The notes below the pieces were generated by a model. The model had not been told where the DNA came from. It saw nothing but the letters and a program-made list of their open reading frames with translations, and did no database searches. From contig NZ_AP022603.1 in the NCBI RefSeq assembly GCF_010726955.1, positions 1 through 64,000 on the forward strand: a stretch of 64,000 nucleotides of DNA, read 5' to 3'. Each line of letters opens with the position of its first letter. Positions within the stretch are counted from its first letter, which is position 1. A program made the position numbers and the translations under genes. This stretch comes from Mycolicibacterium fallax. GTDB taxonomy: Bacteria > Actinomycetota > Actinomycetes > Mycobacteriales > Mycobacteriaceae. This document shows positions 1 through 11,848 of this stretch, piece by piece.

Positions 1-738
1 TCCGAGCCGAACGTGCCGATGTAGAGCAGTGAGACGATCCAGGTGTGCCGGTGCCGCAGCGCGGCCCGCATCGCGGTCATGTCGACGGTCGGGACCCGCA
101 GGTTGTCCATGAACAGCGCCGCGCCGATCCCGGCCACGGCCAGCAGCACCAGATAGACCGCGCAGACCCAGTGAGGCTGCCGGTTACCCGCGGTGGCGAT
201 AACCAGCAGCCCCACCAGCTGAACGACGGGAACGCCGATGTTCCCGCCGCCGGCATTGAGGCCCAGCGCCCAGCCCTTGAGCCGCTGGGGGAAAAACGCA
301 TTGATGTTGGTCATCGACGACGCGAAGTTCCCGCCGCCGAAGCCGGTCAGTGCCGCGCAGGCCAGGTACACCCAGAGCGGCTGGCCCGGGTTGGCCAGGA
401 TCACGATGGTCGCCAGCACCGGCACCGCCAGCACGAAGCCGAGAAGATCGTTCATTCCGGCCACCGAACCGGGCGGTGGCCAGGGTGTAGGGCAGCCGCA
501 GGCAGGCACCGACCAGCGTGGCGGTCGCCGCGATGAGGAACTTGTCGGCGGCGGAGATGCCGTAGACCGACTCGGGCATGAACAGCACCATCACCGACCA
601 CAGTGACCACACCGAAAACCCGACGTGTTCGGCGACGACGGACCACAGCAGGTTTCGTTTGGCGATCCGTTCGCCGCCGCCGGCCCACTGCACCCGGTCT
701 TCCGGATCCCAGTCGGTGATCGTGTGCGATCGCGTCAT
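1..738 (-). CDS. narK: NarK-type nitrate/nitrite transporter, partial and frameshifted
   Basis: This is a major facilitator superfamily transporter of the nitrate/nitrite (NarK) group in the inner membrane. The N-terminus, from an ATG at 738, reads MTRSHTITDWDPEDRVQW and then EHVGFSVWSLWSVMVLFMP, the typical start of mycobacterial NarK proteins with the first membrane helix. The reading frame breaks near 450-470, just after the RFGGRN motif. The following helices (LAVPVLATIV, ALTGFGGGNFASS, NINAFFPQ) continue in another frame, so at least two bases seem to be missing. The C-terminal part lies beyond the left edge of the window. It is divergent from the MarR-like gene. Indels here match those in neighbouring genes, so the break is probably a sequence error. 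Confidence 0.8.
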
Positions 739-891
739 CGCGGTGTGCCCGTCCCGACGGGTGTCCGTCGCTGCGGCCAAGTTAGGAAGGCCGTGTTGCG
801 GTGCCGGGCGCCGCGCGTATCGCCGCGGTGAACTCGGGCTCACCGGGTGTGGCCGCCGGGGTGAGGCCGGGCTTCGAGGGATACTCACCCG

Positions 892-1431
892 GTGGGAAGT
901 GACGGCGTCACCGGGCCCTCGGCCGACGAGTTGCGGGCGTTCGAGGCCGCTACCCGCGATCTGGTCGGCCTGGCGCTGCGCAGCGTCGAGCGCTCGGAGC
1001 TGTCGCTGCCCCAGTTCCGGCTGCTGCTGGTGCTGTACGAGTTGGGCACCGTGAGCTCGACGCAATGCGCCCGGGCGCTTGGCCGGCTCCTCGGTCACCC
1101 GGCTGGCCGACCGGTTGCACAAGTCGGGTCTGCTGCAGCGCGGTGCCGATCCGCACAATCGCAGCGTGGTGACCTTGCGCTGACGCCCGCCGGGCGACGG
1201 GCGGTGCGGCAGGTGACCGATCGGCGCCGGCGTGAGCTGACCAAGGCGCTGGGACAACTGGACCCGCAGCGGCGCCGGGAGTGCGCGGCCACCCTGGACC
1301 GGTTGCACGAATTGCTCGATCCGGGCGCCCGGCCGACGGCGCGCATCGCCTGCTGCTCTGAACGTGGTGCCCCGCGCGCTGCGGACCTGGGCAAACCGCT
1401 TACCAAATGTCTTGCTCTATGCAACACTTGA
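892..1431 (+). CDS. MarR family transcriptional regulator, frameshifted
   Basis: This is a winged helix-turn-helix DNA-binding protein of the MarR family, divergent from narK. The first frame gives LSLPQFRLLLVLYELGTVSS, the usual start of the MarR DNA-binding domain. Around 1080 the frame shifts; the recognition helix GSSVTRLADRLHKSGLL and the wing (GADPHNRSVVTL) are read in the next frame. Near 1180 it shifts back into LTPAGRRAVRQVTDRRR and the C-terminal dimerisation helix, LDRLHELLD. The tail after about 1350 (ARIACCSERG onward) does not look like a MarR end, and another frame has a stop near 1357, so the true end is probably earlier. It may control narK or the downstream gene; this is inference from position only. 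Confidence 0.7.
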   Translation: MGSDGVTGPSADELRAFEAATRDLVGLALRSVERSELSLPQFRLLLVLYELGTVSSTQCARALGRLLGHPAGRPVAQVGSAAARCRSAQSQRGDLALTPAGRRAVRQVTDRRRRELTKALGQLDPQRRRECAATLDRLHELLDPGARPTARIACCSERGAPRAADLGKPLTKCLALCNT

Positions 1432-1497
1432 GGTGCCGAACCAGCCTTGGGGGCCGGGTCTGGTCATCGGGTTCGGCCCGACGAGTGGAGCAGTCAA

Positions 1498-2124
1498 TGA
1501 GCACATCGATCAGTGAGCCGACCATCGACATCGCCGATATCCGGGGACCGCAGAAGCTCGGTCCGTTGACCCCGCTGGTCGGCGACTGGGAGGGCGACGT
1601 CGGAATCGACCTGTCCTACCACAACGACGACGACGTCACCGGCCCCACGTCCTACTTCGAAAAGGCCACCTTCACGCCGATTCCGGTGCAGGAGAACGCC
1701 AGCAGGTGCTGTGGGGCCTGAACTACAAGATGACCGCCTGGCGCCACGGCGAGGAGGCGATGGACCCGTTCCACGACGAGATCGGATTCCTGTTGTGGGA
1801 CAAGGCCAACGGCCAGATCATCCGGAACGTGGTCTCGGCCGCGGCATCGCGATCCTGGCGGGCAGCAGCGCCCAGCCCCGGAGACCGGGTGCTGCATTTC
1901 GACGCCACCCCGGCGACCCGTCGTACGGCGTCCTGCAGAACCGCTACCTGATGCAGCGCGCCGAGATCCGGGCGTTCACCAGCACCTTCACCATCATCGA
2001 CGACGAAACCTTCAGCTACACCTCGGATCTGCTGTTGCGGCTGGCCGCCATCGGGCAGGACATGCACACCGACCAGAACACGCTGCGCCGAGTGCGGCGG
2101 TTCCACCCGGGCCTGGGGAACTGA
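1498..2124 (+). CDS. Nitrobindin-like heme-binding beta-barrel protein, frameshifted
   Basis: After correcting frames, this encodes about 208 residues of a FABP/THAP4-like (nitrobindin-type) beta-barrel. The start is MSTSISEPTIDIADIRGPQK; then come LGPLTPLVGDWEGDVGID, the Gly-x-Trp-x-Gly signature of this family, YFEKATFTPIPVQEN, and the strands MDPFHDEIGFLLWDKANGQI and DDETFSYTSDLLLRLAAIGQ. Relatives bind heme and have been linked to nitric oxide or peroxynitrite chemistry; that role here is inferred from the family. The frame breaks near 1698 (a missing G in the QENGQQ region), near 1835, near 1870 and near 1915. It is unlikely that four independent lesions accumulated without loss of the flanking similarity, so sequence errors are favoured. 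Confidence 0.7.
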
Positions 2125-2135
2125 CCGGGCGCTGG

Positions 2136-2562
2136 TCACGCCGCGGCGCACACCCAGCCGTCGGGCATGGCGGCCTCGGTCAGCAGCTCGGTGAGATCGG
2201 CGGCGCAGTCGAGTCTGGTGGCCTGCGGATAGACGATCGGCTCTTCCTTGTCGTTGTGCACGGCGAGCATCCGAGCAGTTCGCGGCAGGCCGGGTCGGGA
2301 TCGCCGGCCTCGATGGCGTCCATCGCGCGCCACAGTTCGCCGTGTTCGCGGATCATCACCATGATCGGCATCATCAGCCCGCGATGCGCGGCGGGAACAT
2401 GAACTTCTCCTCCAGGTAGATGTGCCTGCGCAGGGTGTCCAGGGCGGTCCGCAGCGCGGCCCCGTCGTCGGGGGCGTCCAGGAAGCGTTCGATCTCGGCG
2501 TCGATGGCGCGGTGCTCGGCGGTGTAGGCGACGGCGGGATCGGTGGCGTCGGGCGCGGACAT
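2136..2562 (-). CDS. Hemerythrin-like HHE domain protein, frameshifted
   Basis: This is a small cytoplasmic protein with a hemerythrin-type four-helix fold. From the ATG at 2562 it reads YTAEHRAIDAEIERFL, then LRRHIYLEEKFMFPP (the H-x3-E iron-ligand motif), then in a second frame IREHGELWRAMDAIE (second HxxxE-type helix), and in a third frame LAVHNDKEEPIVYPQ (fourth helix with H-x3-E). All expected His/Glu ligands are present once frames are joined. Breaks lie near 2385 and 2275. Such proteins bind a di-iron centre and sense or handle oxygen, NO or iron; the exact job is unknown. It is convergent with the nitrobindin-like gene, which suggests a heme/NO/iron theme for this small cluster. Confidence 0.75.
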
Positions 2563-2761
2563 GGCGGGCTCCGTTCATCGGCAGCTGCGGGCCCGGCGAG
2601 GTGCCGGGCACGCCGTCCACGCTAATTTCGGCGGCCGCACCGGGTAGGGGCCGAACGTCCCCGTTCCGCAGGCGCGGGGGCGCGCCGGTGTTGCCGGCAT
2701 CACAGCCCAGATCGGGTCAGCGGATGTTTGGCTTCCCCGGGAATTGGCCATCCTGGCTGGC

Positions 2762-2935
2762 ATGAGTGCAACAGACAAGATCAAGAACGCCATTGACGAT
2801 GCCGCCGGCAAGGCCAAGGAGGCCGCGGGCAACCTGACCGACGACGACCAAAAGAAGAACGAGGGCAAGGCCGATCAGGCCAAGGCGGACCTCAAGGACG
2901 CCGGCGAGAAGGTGAAGGACGCCTTCAAGCACTGA
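2762..2935 (+). CDS. CsbD family stress protein
   Basis: This encodes a 57-residue, highly charged protein: MSATDKIKNAIDDAAGKAKE followed by a Lys/Asp/Glu/Ala-rich helix ending VKDAFKH. This matches the CsbD family of small hydrophilic stress proteins, which in many bacteria are under general stress sigma factors; the biochemical role is unknown. The ATG at 2762 is preferred to the in-frame TTG at 2744 because the family starts with this sequence. The frame is intact, unlike its larger neighbours. It stands alone between the divergent hemerythrin-like gene and the tRNA gene. Confidence 0.85.
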   Translation: MSATDKIKNAIDDAAGKAKEAAGNLTDDDQKKNEGKADQAKADLKDAGEKVKDAFKH

Positions 2936-3097
2936 GCCCGGCTGCGGCCCGCCCAGCCCAGCGCGGACTCGAAGGCCCGGTGGCGGCGTCGTCGAACAAC
3001 ACGAAGCGCACCTCGGCGACCGGGGTTGGCTGAGCGCACCGTCGCCACGGCGATCCAAGAAAGAAACAACCTCCACGCTGGTCGAGGGTGTTTCTGG

Positions 3098-3171
3098 TGG
3101 TGCCCCGGCAGGATTCGAACCTGCGGCCTTCTGCTCCGGAGGCAGACGCTCTATCCCCTGAGCTACGGGGC
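3098..3171 (-). tRNA. tRNA-Arg (anticodon CCG)
   Basis: Read on the minus strand this is a cloverleaf with D arm (TAGCTCAGGGGATAGAGC), anticodon stem TCTGC/GCAGA around the loop CTCCGGA, variable region, T arm GCAGG-TTCGAAT-CCTGC, and an encoded CCA end (3098-3100). The anticodon is CCG, so it reads CGG arginine codons. The acceptor stem shows only six clean pairs, because the 5' side has four Cs and the 3' side four Gs where the M. tuberculosis equivalent, as recalled, has five of each. It lies just upstream of argS, as in M. tuberculosis. Confidence 0.93.
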
Positions 3172-3306
3172 GCGGTCGATGCCCGCGCCAGTTGGGCCGG
3201 GATAGCGTAACCCATCGGCGCCGGTGATGGTGGCGGGGGCTGCCGGCACCCCCGCGGCGGGAGCGGATTCCGGGGGTGCGCACCCCAGACCATAGGATGA
3301 ACCCTC

Positions 3307-4952
3307 GTGACCCCCGCCGATCTCGCCGAGTTGTTGAAGTCCACCGCCGCGGCGGTGCTCGCCGAGCATGATCTCGACGTCAGCGCGCTGCCCGAGACGG
3401 TGACCGTGGAGCGTCCGCGCAACCCCGAGCACGGCGATTACGCCACCAACCTCGCCCTTCAGCTGGGCAAGAAGGTCGGCGTCAACCCGCGCGAGCTGGC
3501 CGGCTGGCTGGTCGAGGCGCTGCGCGCCGCCCCGGGCATCGCCGACGCGGAGCTGGCCGGCCCGGGCTTTGTGAACCTGCGCATCGACGCCGCCGCCCAG
3601 GGCGTCATCGTCACCGACATCCCTGCCGCGGGCGCGGCTATGGCGTCGGCGACGAACTGGCCGGGCAGGCCATCAACCTGGAGTTCGTCTCGGCCAACCC
3701 CACCGGACCGATCCATCGGCGGCACCCGCTGGGCGGCCGTCGGGGATGCGCTGGGCCGGCTGCTGACCGCCCAGGGCGCCCAGGTGTGCCGGGAGTACTA
3801 CTTCAACGACCACGGCGCCCAGATCGACCGGTTCGCCCGCTCGCTGGTGGCCGCCGCCAAGGGCGAACCCGCCCCGGAGGACGGCTACGCCGGCGCCTAC
3901 ATCTCCGACATCGCCGCGAAGGTGATCGAGCTGGCCCCCGACGTGCTGAGCCAGCCCGCGGCCGAGCAGCAGGAGACGTTCCGCTCCATCGGCGTGGACC
4001 TGATGTTCACCCACATCAAGGACTCGCTGCACGAGTTCGGCACCGACTTCGACGTCTTCACCCACGAGGACTCGATGCACACCTCCGGCATGGTCGATCA
4101 GGCCATCGCCCGGCTGCGCGCAAACGGAGCCATCTACGAGAAGGACGGCGCCACCTGGCTGCGCACCACCGACTACGGCGACGACAAGGACCGCGTCGTC
4201 ATCAAGAGCGACGGTGAACCCGCCTACATCGCTGGCGACCTGGCCTACTACCTGGACAAGCGCGAACGCGGCTTCGGGCTGTGCATCTACATGCTCGGCG
4301 CCGACCACCACGGCTACATCGCCCGGCCTGGCCGCCGCCCAGGCCTTCGGCTACAGCCCGGACACCGTCGAGGTGATGATCGGGCAGCTGGTGAACCTGG
4401 TGCGCGACGGGCGCCGGTCCGGATGAGCAAACGCGCCGGCACCGTCATCACCCTCGACGACCTGGTCGACGCGCTTGGCGTGGACGCCGCCCGCTACGCC
4501 CTGCTGCGGTCCTCGGTGGACACCCCGATCGACATCGACCTGCAGCTGTGGTCCTCGGCGTCCAGTGAGAACCCGGTGTACTACGTGCAATATGCGCACG
4601 CCCGGCTCAGCGCGCTGGCCCGCAACGCCGCCGAGCTGGGGCTGAGCCCGGACACCGCGCAACTGGGCCTGCTCACCCACGAGAAGGAGGGTGCGCTGAT
4701 CCGCAACCTCGGTGAGTTCCCCCGGGTGGTCAAGACCGCCGCGCTGCTGCGCGAGCCGCACCGGGTGTGCCGCTACCTGAGGACCTGGCCGGTGACTACC
4801 ACCGGTTCTACGACTCGTGCCGGGTGCTGCCGCAGGGTGACGAGCCGGCCGGCGACCTCAACAACGCCCGGCTGGCGCTGTGCGCGGCCACCCGCCGGGT
4901 GATCGCCAACGGACTGGAAATGCTCGGCGTCGGCGCCCCGGAGCGGATGTGA
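3307..4952 (+). CDS. argS: Arginyl-tRNA synthetase, frameshifted
   Basis: This class I aminoacyl-tRNA synthetase attaches arginine to tRNA-Arg in the cytoplasm. The GTG at 3307 starts [20 protein letters not shown], the N-terminal ArgRS additional domain. The catalytic core holds a HIGH-type motif (GPIHLGG after repair near 3715), a Rossmann fold region [35 protein letters not shown], and the KMSKS-type motif [17 protein letters not shown]. The anticodon-binding helical domain ends [14 protein letters not shown]. Frames break at about 3630-3720, 4325-4425 and 4765. With these joined the protein is about 548 residues, the normal length. As this gene is essential, the breaks are almost certainly sequence errors. 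Its stop overlaps the lysA start by four bases. Confidence 0.93.
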
Positions 4953-6363
4953 ACGCACACCCCGCCGGCCCCCGGCACGCCGAGGAGATCCACCAGCCCG
5001 GCGCGCCGGCGCGCCCGGCCGGCGCCGACGAGGCCCGGCTGGCCCCGAACGTGTGGCCGCTGAACGCGGTTCGCGGCGACGACGGCGAGGTGACGCTGGC
5101 CGGGTGCCCTGCTCGGCGCTGGCCGCCGAGTACGGCACCCCACTGTTCGTCATCGACGAAAGCGACTTCCGCACCCGGTGCCGGCGGATCGCCGCGGCCT
5201 TCGGCGGCGGTGAGCGGGTGCATTACGCGGCCAAGGCGTTCCTGTGCACGGAGATCGCCCGCTGGGTCGAGCAGGAGGGCCTGTCGCTGGACGTCGCGAC
5301 CGGCGGCGAACTCGCCGTCGCGCTGGCGGCCGGCTTCCCGCCGGAGCGGATCACCCTGCACGGCAACAACAAATCGGTCGACGAGCTGGCGGCTGCGGTG
5401 CGCGCCGGGGTCGGGCACGTGGTGATCGACTCGATGATCGAGATCGACCGGCTGGAGCGGATCGCCGCGGAGGCCGGTGCGGTCGTCGACGTGCTGATCC
5501 GGGTCACCGTCGGGGTCGAGGCGCACACCCACGAATTCATCTCCACCGCGCACGAGGACCAGAAGTTCGGGCTGTCGCTGGCCACCGGCGCGGCGATGGC
5601 CGCGGTGCGCCGGGTCTTCGAAACCCAGCACCTGCGGCTGGTCGGCCTGCACAGCCACATCGGCTCGCAGATCTTCGAGGTCGACGGCTTTGAGGTGGCC
5701 GCCCATCGGGTGATCGGGCTGCTGCGTGAGGTGGTCTCGGAGTTCGGTGTGGACAAGACCGCCCAGATGAACATCGTCGATCTCGGTGGCGGACTGGGCA
5801 TCTCCTACCTGGCCGGCGACGACCCGCCGCCGATCGAGGACCTCGCCGCCAAGCTGGCCGCGATCGTGCGCAGCGAATCGGCGGCCGTCGGACTGCCCGA
5901 GCCGACCCTGGTGGTCGAGCCCGGCCGCGCCATCGCCGGGCCCGGCACCGTCACGCTGTACCGGGTCGGCACCGTCAAGGACGTCGCCGTCAGCGCCACC
6001 GCTGCGCGCCGCTATGTCAGCGTCGACGGCGGGATGAGCGACAACATCCGGCCCTCGCTCTACGGCGCCGAGTATGACGTCCGGTTGGTCTCGCGCAGCA
6101 GTACCGCCGACCCGGTGCTCTGCCGGATCGTCGGAAAGCACTGCGAAAGCGGCGATATCGTCGTTCGAGACGCCTGGCTGCCCGGCGACGTCGAACCCGA
6201 TGACCTGATCGCGGTGGCCGCCACCGGCGCCTACTGCTATTCGATGTCGAGCCGGTACAACCTGCTCGGGCGGCCCGCCGTGGTGGCGGTGCAAGACGGC
6301 AAGTCCCGGCTGGTGCTGCGCCGGGAGACGTTGGACGACCTGTTGAGTCTGGAGGTGAGGTGA
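4949..6363 (+). CDS. lysA: Diaminopimelate decarboxylase, frameshifted near the 5' end
   Basis: This PLP enzyme removes the carboxyl group from meso-diaminopimelate to give L-lysine, the last step of the pathway. The GTG at 4949 overlaps the argS stop and begins [18 protein letters not shown], matching mycobacterial LysA. One base is missing around 5100-5112; after it the frame runs to 6363 without interruption. Visible motifs: [18 protein letters not shown] with the PLP lysine, HGNNKS, the barrel segment [24 protein letters not shown], the active-site loop CESGDIVV and [12 protein letters not shown]. Corrected length is about 471 residues, normal for the family. It is followed with a four-base overlap by hom, so the aspartate-family genes are translationally coupled. 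Confidence 0.95.
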
Positions 6364-7681
6364 CCGTGGCTGAGACGGAAAAGCCGGTGGGTGTGGCGGT
6401 GCTGGGATTGGGCAACGTCGGCACCGAGGTGGTGCGCATCATGGAGGACAGTGCCGAGGACCTCGCCGCGCGCATCGGTGCGCCGCTGCAGCTGCGCGGC
6501 ATCGGTGGTGGCGGGTCGCGGCCGACCGCGGCGTGCCCGTCGAGTTGCTCACCGAGGACGTCGAGGCGCTGGTCGCCCGCGACGACGTCGACATCGTCGT
6601 CGAGCTGATGGGGCCGGTGGAACCGGCCCGCCGGGCAATTCTCGCCGCGCTCGAACACGGCAAGTCCGTGGTCACCGCGAACAAGGCGCTGCTGGCCCAA
6701 TCCACCGGCAAGCTCGCCACCGCCGCGGAAAAGGCCCGGGTGGACCTGTATTTCGAGGCCGCGGTGGCCGGCGCGATCCCGGTGATCCGGCCGCTGACCC
6801 AGTCGCTGGCCGGTGACCGGGTGCTGCGGGTGGCCGGCATCGTCAACGGCACCACCAACTACATCCTGTCGGCGATGTCGGAGACCGGCGCCTCCTACGA
6901 CGACGCGCTGGCCGAGGCCGGTGCGCTGGCTACGCCGAGGCCGACCCGACCGCCGACGTCGAGGGCTATGACGCCGCGGCCAAGGCCGCGATCCTGGCGT
7001 CCATCGCGTTTCACACCGGTGCAGGCCGACGACGTCTACCGCGAGGGTATCACCGCCGTCAGCGCCGAGGACTTCGCCTCCGCCAAGGCCCTCGGCTGCA
7101 CCATCAAGCTGCTGTCGATCTGTGAGCGGATCACCAATGCCGATGGCAGCGAACAGGTTTCGGCGCGGGTGTACCCGGCGCTGGTGCCGCTGACGCACCC
7201 GCTGGCGTCGGTCAACGGGGCCTTCAACGCGGTGTTCGTCGAGGCCGCCGCGGCCGGTCAGCTGATGTTCTACGGGCAGGGCGCCGGCGGCGCGCCGACC
7301 GCCTCGGCGGTGCTGGGCGACGTGGTGATGGCCGCCCGCAACCGGGTGCAGGGCGGCCGGGGGCCGCGCGAATCCAAGTACGCCCGACTGCCGATCGCGC
7401 CGATCGGCGTGGTCCCGACCCGGTACTACCTGAGTCTGTACGTGCACGACAAGCCCGGCGTGCTGTCCAAGGTGGCCTCCGAATTCGCCAACCGCGGGGT
7501 CAGCATCGCCGAGGTCCGCCAGGAGGGTCTGGTCGACGAGGACGGTCAGCCGATCGGCGCCCGGATCGTGGTGCTCACCCACCGCGCGACCGATGCCGCG
7601 CTGTCGGAAACGGTGACGGCGCTGAAGGAACTTGATGTGGTGTCGAGCGTGGCCAGCGTGCTGCATGGAAGGAACCGAGTG

Positions 7682-7682
<1 letters not shown>
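6360..7682 (+). CDS. hom: Homoserine dehydrogenase, frameshifted
   Basis: This enzyme reduces aspartate semialdehyde to homoserine with NAD(P)H, the branch step to threonine and methionine. The GTG at 6360 overlaps the lysA stop. The Rossmann start [16 protein letters not shown] is clear, then after a frame break near 6510 come [39 protein letters not shown] and, in yet another frame around 6925-7010, the expected [18 protein letters not shown] segment. The C-terminal ACT domain ([20 protein letters not shown]) binds a regulatory amino acid, in this family usually threonine. The end should read VLRMEGTE with stop at 7680-7682, but about two bases are missing near 7665, so the raw frame runs on into thrC. 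Confidence 0.93.
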
Positions 7683-9833
<2,151 letters not shown>

Positions 9834-9846
<13 letters not shown>

Positions 9847-9871
9847 GTTGACGATTCACACGTGAGTGGAC
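9834..9871 (+). repeat. Two tandem 19-bp palindromic repeats in the rho leader
   Basis: Two adjacent copies of a 19-bp unit, GATTCACCCGTGAGTTGAC (9834-9852) and GATTCACACGTGAGTGGAC (9853-9871), differ at two positions. Each holds an inverted core, TCAC-two bases-GTGA. They lie in the rho leader downstream of the candidate promoter and could form RNA hairpins or protein-binding sites. Confidence 0.6.
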
Positions 9872-10008
9872 CGTACGCCTTACGCCGCGAATCCGGCTGT
9901 CGCCGTCGCAGAGCCGACGGTGGCACTTCGCGCGCAGCGTCTTCGCTGAGCGCACCGAACCCCCCGACTGAGAAAGCTTCCGGCGGGGGAAAGAAAGGAA
10001 ATCCGTGA
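9862..10008 (+). CDS. Possible 48-codon upstream ORF in the rho leader
   Basis: A GTG at 9862 opens a 48-codon frame (VSGPYALRRESGCRRRRADG at the start, ending ASGGGKKGNP) whose TGA stop at 10006-10008 overlaps the GTG start of rho. It is Arg/Ser/Pro rich and resembles nothing I recognise. Its end is placed exactly for translational coupling, and uORFs are known in mycobacterial leaders subject to Rho-dependent control. However, open frames of this length occur by chance in such GC-rich DNA, and there is no clear ribosome-binding site at its start. It is a candidate only. Confidence 0.25.
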   Translation: MSGPYALRRESGCRRRRADGGTSRAASSLSAPNPPTEKASGGGKKGNP

Positions 10009-11842
10009 CCGATACGGACCTCATCCCGGCCAATGACGCCCCGGCCCCGGCCTCGTCGGGCAAGCTGAGCAGTGCGCTGTCCTCGATGCTGCTGCCCGAG
10101 TTGCGCACGCTGGCCGGCCAGGTCGGCGTCAAGGGCGCCTCGGGGATGCGCAAGGGCGATCTGATCGCCGCGATCCGGGAGCACCAGGCCGGTGGTTCCG
10201 GCAATGGCGGCGGGGCGGCCAAGGCGGGTTCGGTCAAGTCCGAGGCGCCGGCCCCAAGCGCCGCGCCCAAGGAGGAGGGCCCGAAGGTGGAACCGGCTCA
10301 GGCTGAAGCGCCCAAGAGCGAGGCGCCCAAGAGTGAGGCGCCCAGGCAGGACGCCAAGTCCGGTGACCAGGGCGACGGCGGCGGCCAGTCCGGCGAGCCG
10401 CGCCGGCGCGAGCGCCGCGGGGCGTCCCGCGATGCCGGCTCGCCGACCGGCCAGGGCGGTGGTCAGGAATCCCGCGGTGACCAGGACCAGAAGTCCGACC
10501 GCGGTGACGGTGGCCAGCAGCGCGCCAACCCGGCGGCGGCAACACCGGCGGCGGCAATTCCGGCGGCGGCAACGCCGACGACGACGACGCCCGCGGCGGC
10601 CGGCGCGGCCGTCGCTTCCGGGACCGTCGGCGTCGCGAGCGCGGCGGCGGCGAGGGCGGCGACACCGAACTGCGCGAGGACGACGTCGTGCAGCCGGTTG
10701 CCGGCATCCTCGACGTGCTGGACAACTACGCGTTCGTCCGCACCTCGGGCTACCTGGCCGGGCCCAACGACGTCTACGTCTCGATGAACATGGTCCGCAA
10801 GAACGGCCTGCGCCGCGGTGATGCCGTCACCGGCGCGGTCCGGGTGCCCCGCGAGGGCGAGGGCGGCGGAGGCGACAAGAATCAGCGGCAGAAGTTCAAC
10901 CCGCTGGTCCGGCTCGACTCGGTCAACGGCGGTCCGGTCGAGGCGGCCCGCAATCGTCCGGAGTTCGGCAAGCTGACGCCGCTGTATCCGAACCAGCGGC
11001 TGCGCCTGGAGACCACCCCGGACAAGATCAGCACCCGGGTCATCGACCTGATCATGCCGATCGGCAAGGGCCAGCGCGCCCTGATCGTGTCGCCGCCCAA
11101 GGCCGGTAAGACCACGATCATCCAGGACATCGCCAACGCGATCACCCGCAACAACCCCGAGTGCCACCTGATGGTCGTGCTGGTCGACGAGCGACCCGAA
11201 GAGGTCACCGACATGCAGCGTTCGGTCAAGGGTGAGGTCATCGCCTCGACCTTCGACCGGCCGCCGTCAGACCACACCCAGGCCGCCGAGCTGGCCATCG
11301 AGCGGGCCAAGCGCCTGGTCGAGCAGGGCAAGGACGTGGTGGTGCTGCTGGACTCCATCACCCGGCTGGGCCGCGCCTACAACAACGCCTCCCCGGCGTC
11401 GGGCCGCATCCTGTCCGGTGGTGTGGATTCCACCGCGCTGTACCCGCCCAAGCGGTTCCTCGGCGCGGCCCGCAACATCGAGGACGGCGGCTCGCTGACC
11501 ATCATCGCCACCGCGATGGTCGAGACCGGCTCCACCGGTGACACCGTGATCTTCGAGGAGTTCAAGGGCACCGGCAACGCCGAGCTCAAGCTGGACCGCA
11601 AGATCGCCGAGCGTCGGGTGTTCCCGGCCGTGGACGTCAACCCGTCGGGCACCCGCAAGGACGAGCTGCTGCTCGGCCCCGACGAGTTCGCCATTGTGCA
11701 CAAGCTGCGCCGGGTGCTGTCCGGGCTGGATTCGCATCAGGCCATCGACCTGCTGATGAGCCAGCTGCGCAAGACCAAGACCAACTACGAGTTCCTGGTC
11801 CAGGTGTCCAAGACCGCCCCCGGCGGCGCCGACGCCGACTGA
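10005..11842 (+). CDS. rho: Transcription termination factor Rho, one frameshift
   Basis: Rho is the hexameric RNA-dependent ATPase that ends transcription of untranslated RNA. The GTG at 10005 has an upstream AAAGGAAA ribosome-binding site. Residues 20-60 form the Rho N-terminal helix domain (LPELRTLAGQVGVKGASGMR). Then follows a long low-complexity insert rich in Gly, Asn, Arg, Asp, Ala and Pro, typical of actinobacterial Rho. One base is missing near 10535; past it the Gly/Asn-rich and Arg-rich segment continues in the next frame to the RNA-binding domain VVQPVAGILDVLDNYAFVR. The ATPase core has Walker A SPPKAGKTTIIQD, Walker B VVVLLDSITRLGRAYN and the loop region GTGNAELKLDRKIAERRVFP. Corrected length is about 612 residues. 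Confidence 0.96.
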
Positions 11843-11848
11843 CCCCGG

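Noticed and set aside
45..2700. Many long open frames on both strands antisense to recognisable genes
   Set aside because: They are products of high GC content with few stop codons, are rich in Arg, Ala, Pro and Gly, lack family motifs and conflict with clear genes.
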